Shown: positions 5,391 to 5,755 of the stretch, in pieces
Layout of the letters: each line of letters opens with the position of its first letter
Position numbering within the stretch: the first letter of the stretch is position 1
Assembly (NCBI GenBank): GCA_045587665.1
Contig: JAZNCT010000013.1
Span: 1 to 5,755 of the forward strand
DNA from: SIG710 sp045587665
Lineage (GTDB): Bacteria > Bacillota > Clostridia > Oscillospirales > CAG-272
Reading direction: 5' to 3'
Length of the DNA stretch: 5,755 bases
The notes under the pieces: model-generated
Database searches by the model: none
What the model saw: the letters and a program-made list of their open reading frames with translations, nothing else
What the model was told of the DNA's origin: nothing
Position numbers and translations under genes: made by a program

Positions 5391-5419
5391 ATTATATCAC
5401 ACACCATTTAATTTGTAAA
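5391..5419 (-). promoter_or_regulatory. Promoter of copy A and the cysteine-rich gene
   Basis: On the minus strand TTTACA (5419-5414), a 17-base spacer and TATAAT (5396-5391) with the extension TGTGA form a strong promoter. The start near 5384 coincides with the first base of stem P1, which supports both the promoter and the RNA model. Confidence 0.87.
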
Positions 5420-5476
5420 GATATTTATCGAAAATATCACTAAATAAAATTGCGGGGATTTTGCTCGAATAACGGT

Positions 5477-5507
5477 AAAATAAAAGTGCGCCGCCGAAGC
5501 TGCGCAC
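5477..5507 (-). terminator. Terminator hairpin of copy B
   Basis: On the minus strand GUGCGCAGC and GCGGCGCAC pair around a UUCG tetraloop with one A-G mismatch, followed by UUUUAUUUUA. The layout is the same as in copy A. Confidence 0.82.
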
Positions 5508-5651
5508 GAAAAACGCATAGCTCCGTTTGCTGCGACACAAATTGACTTCTCACACTTATAAACGATAGGTGTGCAAAAGGGAGCATACATTTTTACCAAA
5601 GATAAAAATGCACACCGTTACGTTTATAAGAATTATTCAATTTGCGTCGCA
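5477..5651 (-). ncRNA. Structured RNA, copy B, same architecture as copy A
   Basis: The predicted transcript of about 174 nt starts near 5650. P1 is 14 pairs including one G-U (5637-5650 with 5532-5545). P2a is ten perfect pairs (5621-5630 with 5555-5564). P2b is eight perfect pairs (5609-5616 with 5568-5575). P3 pairs 5601-5610 with 5588-5597. The conserved unpaired GCUCC (5584-5580) can pair with GGAGC (5524-5520). An antiterminator is possible (5514-5521 with 5499-5506, one mismatch). Stem sequences differ from copy A while pairing is kept, and the length is nearly the same. No gene follows before the promoter of copy A, so this is either an independent small RNA or a second regulatory domain in series. 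Confidence 0.7.
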
Positions 5652-5656
5652 AGTAT

Positions 5657-5685
5657 ATTATAGCACAGAATTTTATATTTGTAAA
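5657..5685 (-). promoter_or_regulatory. Promoter of copy B
   Basis: On the minus strand TTTACA (5685-5680), 17 bases and TATAAT (5662-5657) with the extension TGTGC form a promoter closely similar to that of copy A. The predicted start near 5650 is again the first base of stem P1. Confidence 0.87.
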
Positions 5686-5712
5686 GATTTATAATGAATA
5701 TTTTATGCGGGA

Positions 5713-5755
5713 TTGCAAAATCTGAGAAAATCTGTTATACTAATAAAAACGGAGG
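5713..5755 (+). promoter_or_regulatory. Rightward promoter and Shine-Dalgarno for a gene beyond the window
   Basis: TTGCAA (5713-5718), a 17-base spacer and TATACT (5736-5741) precede GGAGG at 5751-5755, the last bases of the window. The start site would fall near 5748, giving a very short leader before the Shine-Dalgarno. The gene is divergent from copy B. Its start codon should lie within about ten bases of the window end. Confidence 0.6.

Noticed and set aside
5408..5599. 63-codon minus-strand frame across copy B
   Set aside because: It runs through the structured RNA and its terminator and into the promoter of copy A, with no ribosome binding site.
5213..5685. Type III toxin-antitoxin locus (RNA repeats, terminator, toxin gene)
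   Set aside because: The order of parts is superficially similar, but the repeats are long, each has its own promoter and terminator, and the protein is a 70-residue cysteine-rich product unlike ToxN-type RNases.
5213..5685. CRISPR array or transposon pair
   Set aside because: There are only two copies, diverged in most positions, with no uniform repeat-spacer pattern, no terminal inverted repeats or target duplications that I can see, and no transposase.

Overview
The window looks like a chromosomal segment of an anaerobic member of the Clostridia (Firmicutes). The left edge is the 5' part of a 16S rRNA gene on the minus strand with clostridial character. Ribosome binding sites are strong AAAGGAG/AGGAGG types, promoters are near-consensus sigma-A types often with a TGTG extension, and intergenic DNA is AT-rich. 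A ruminococcal/Oscillospirales-like gut lineage is my guess from the V1-V2 sequence; the genus cannot be fixed by eye.

Layout. (1) 1-745: 16S rRNA 5' end, its leader with a boxA-like site and a processing-type stem, and two perfect-consensus tandem rRNA promoters, all pointing left. (2) 746-1340: AT-rich spacer with no supportable gene. (3) 1351-4063: a rightward unit with a promoter, a PduL-type phosphate acyltransferase, a 230-base gap holding possible gene remnants, a divergent NifU/IscU-like scaffold protein, a GGGtGRT-family protein of unknown function, and a strong terminator. (4) 4218-4675: rhaM (L-rhamnose mutarotase) behind its own perfect-consensus promoter. (5) 4746-4921: the 3' end of a second, diverged GGGtGRT gene, now a fragment. 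(6) 4970-5685, minus strand: a 70-residue protein with ten cysteines, preceded by two tandem copies of a structured RNA of about 170 nt. Each copy has its own promoter and a terminator hairpin. (7) 5713-5755: a rightward promoter and Shine-Dalgarno for a gene starting just beyond the window.

How the parts may work together. PduL interconverts acyl-CoA and acyl-phosphate, and RhaM belongs to L-rhamnose use, whose fermentation can lead through 1,2-propanediol to propionyl-CoA. The two units share a 16-base palindrome-like motif at their promoters (15 of 16 identical), so common control is possible but unproven. The two genes after pduL form a tight pair whose biochemical role I cannot state.

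The best candidate for something undescribed is the pair of structured RNAs. Both fold on the minus strand into a long multi-segment hairpin with a conserved unpaired GCUCC that can pair with a downstream GGAGC. In both, that downstream segment can instead form an antiterminator competing with the terminator. The stems differ in sequence between copies but keep their pairing. This is the architecture of a riboswitch or other transcription attenuator, and the proximal copy sits directly before the ribosome binding site of the cysteine-rich protein gene.
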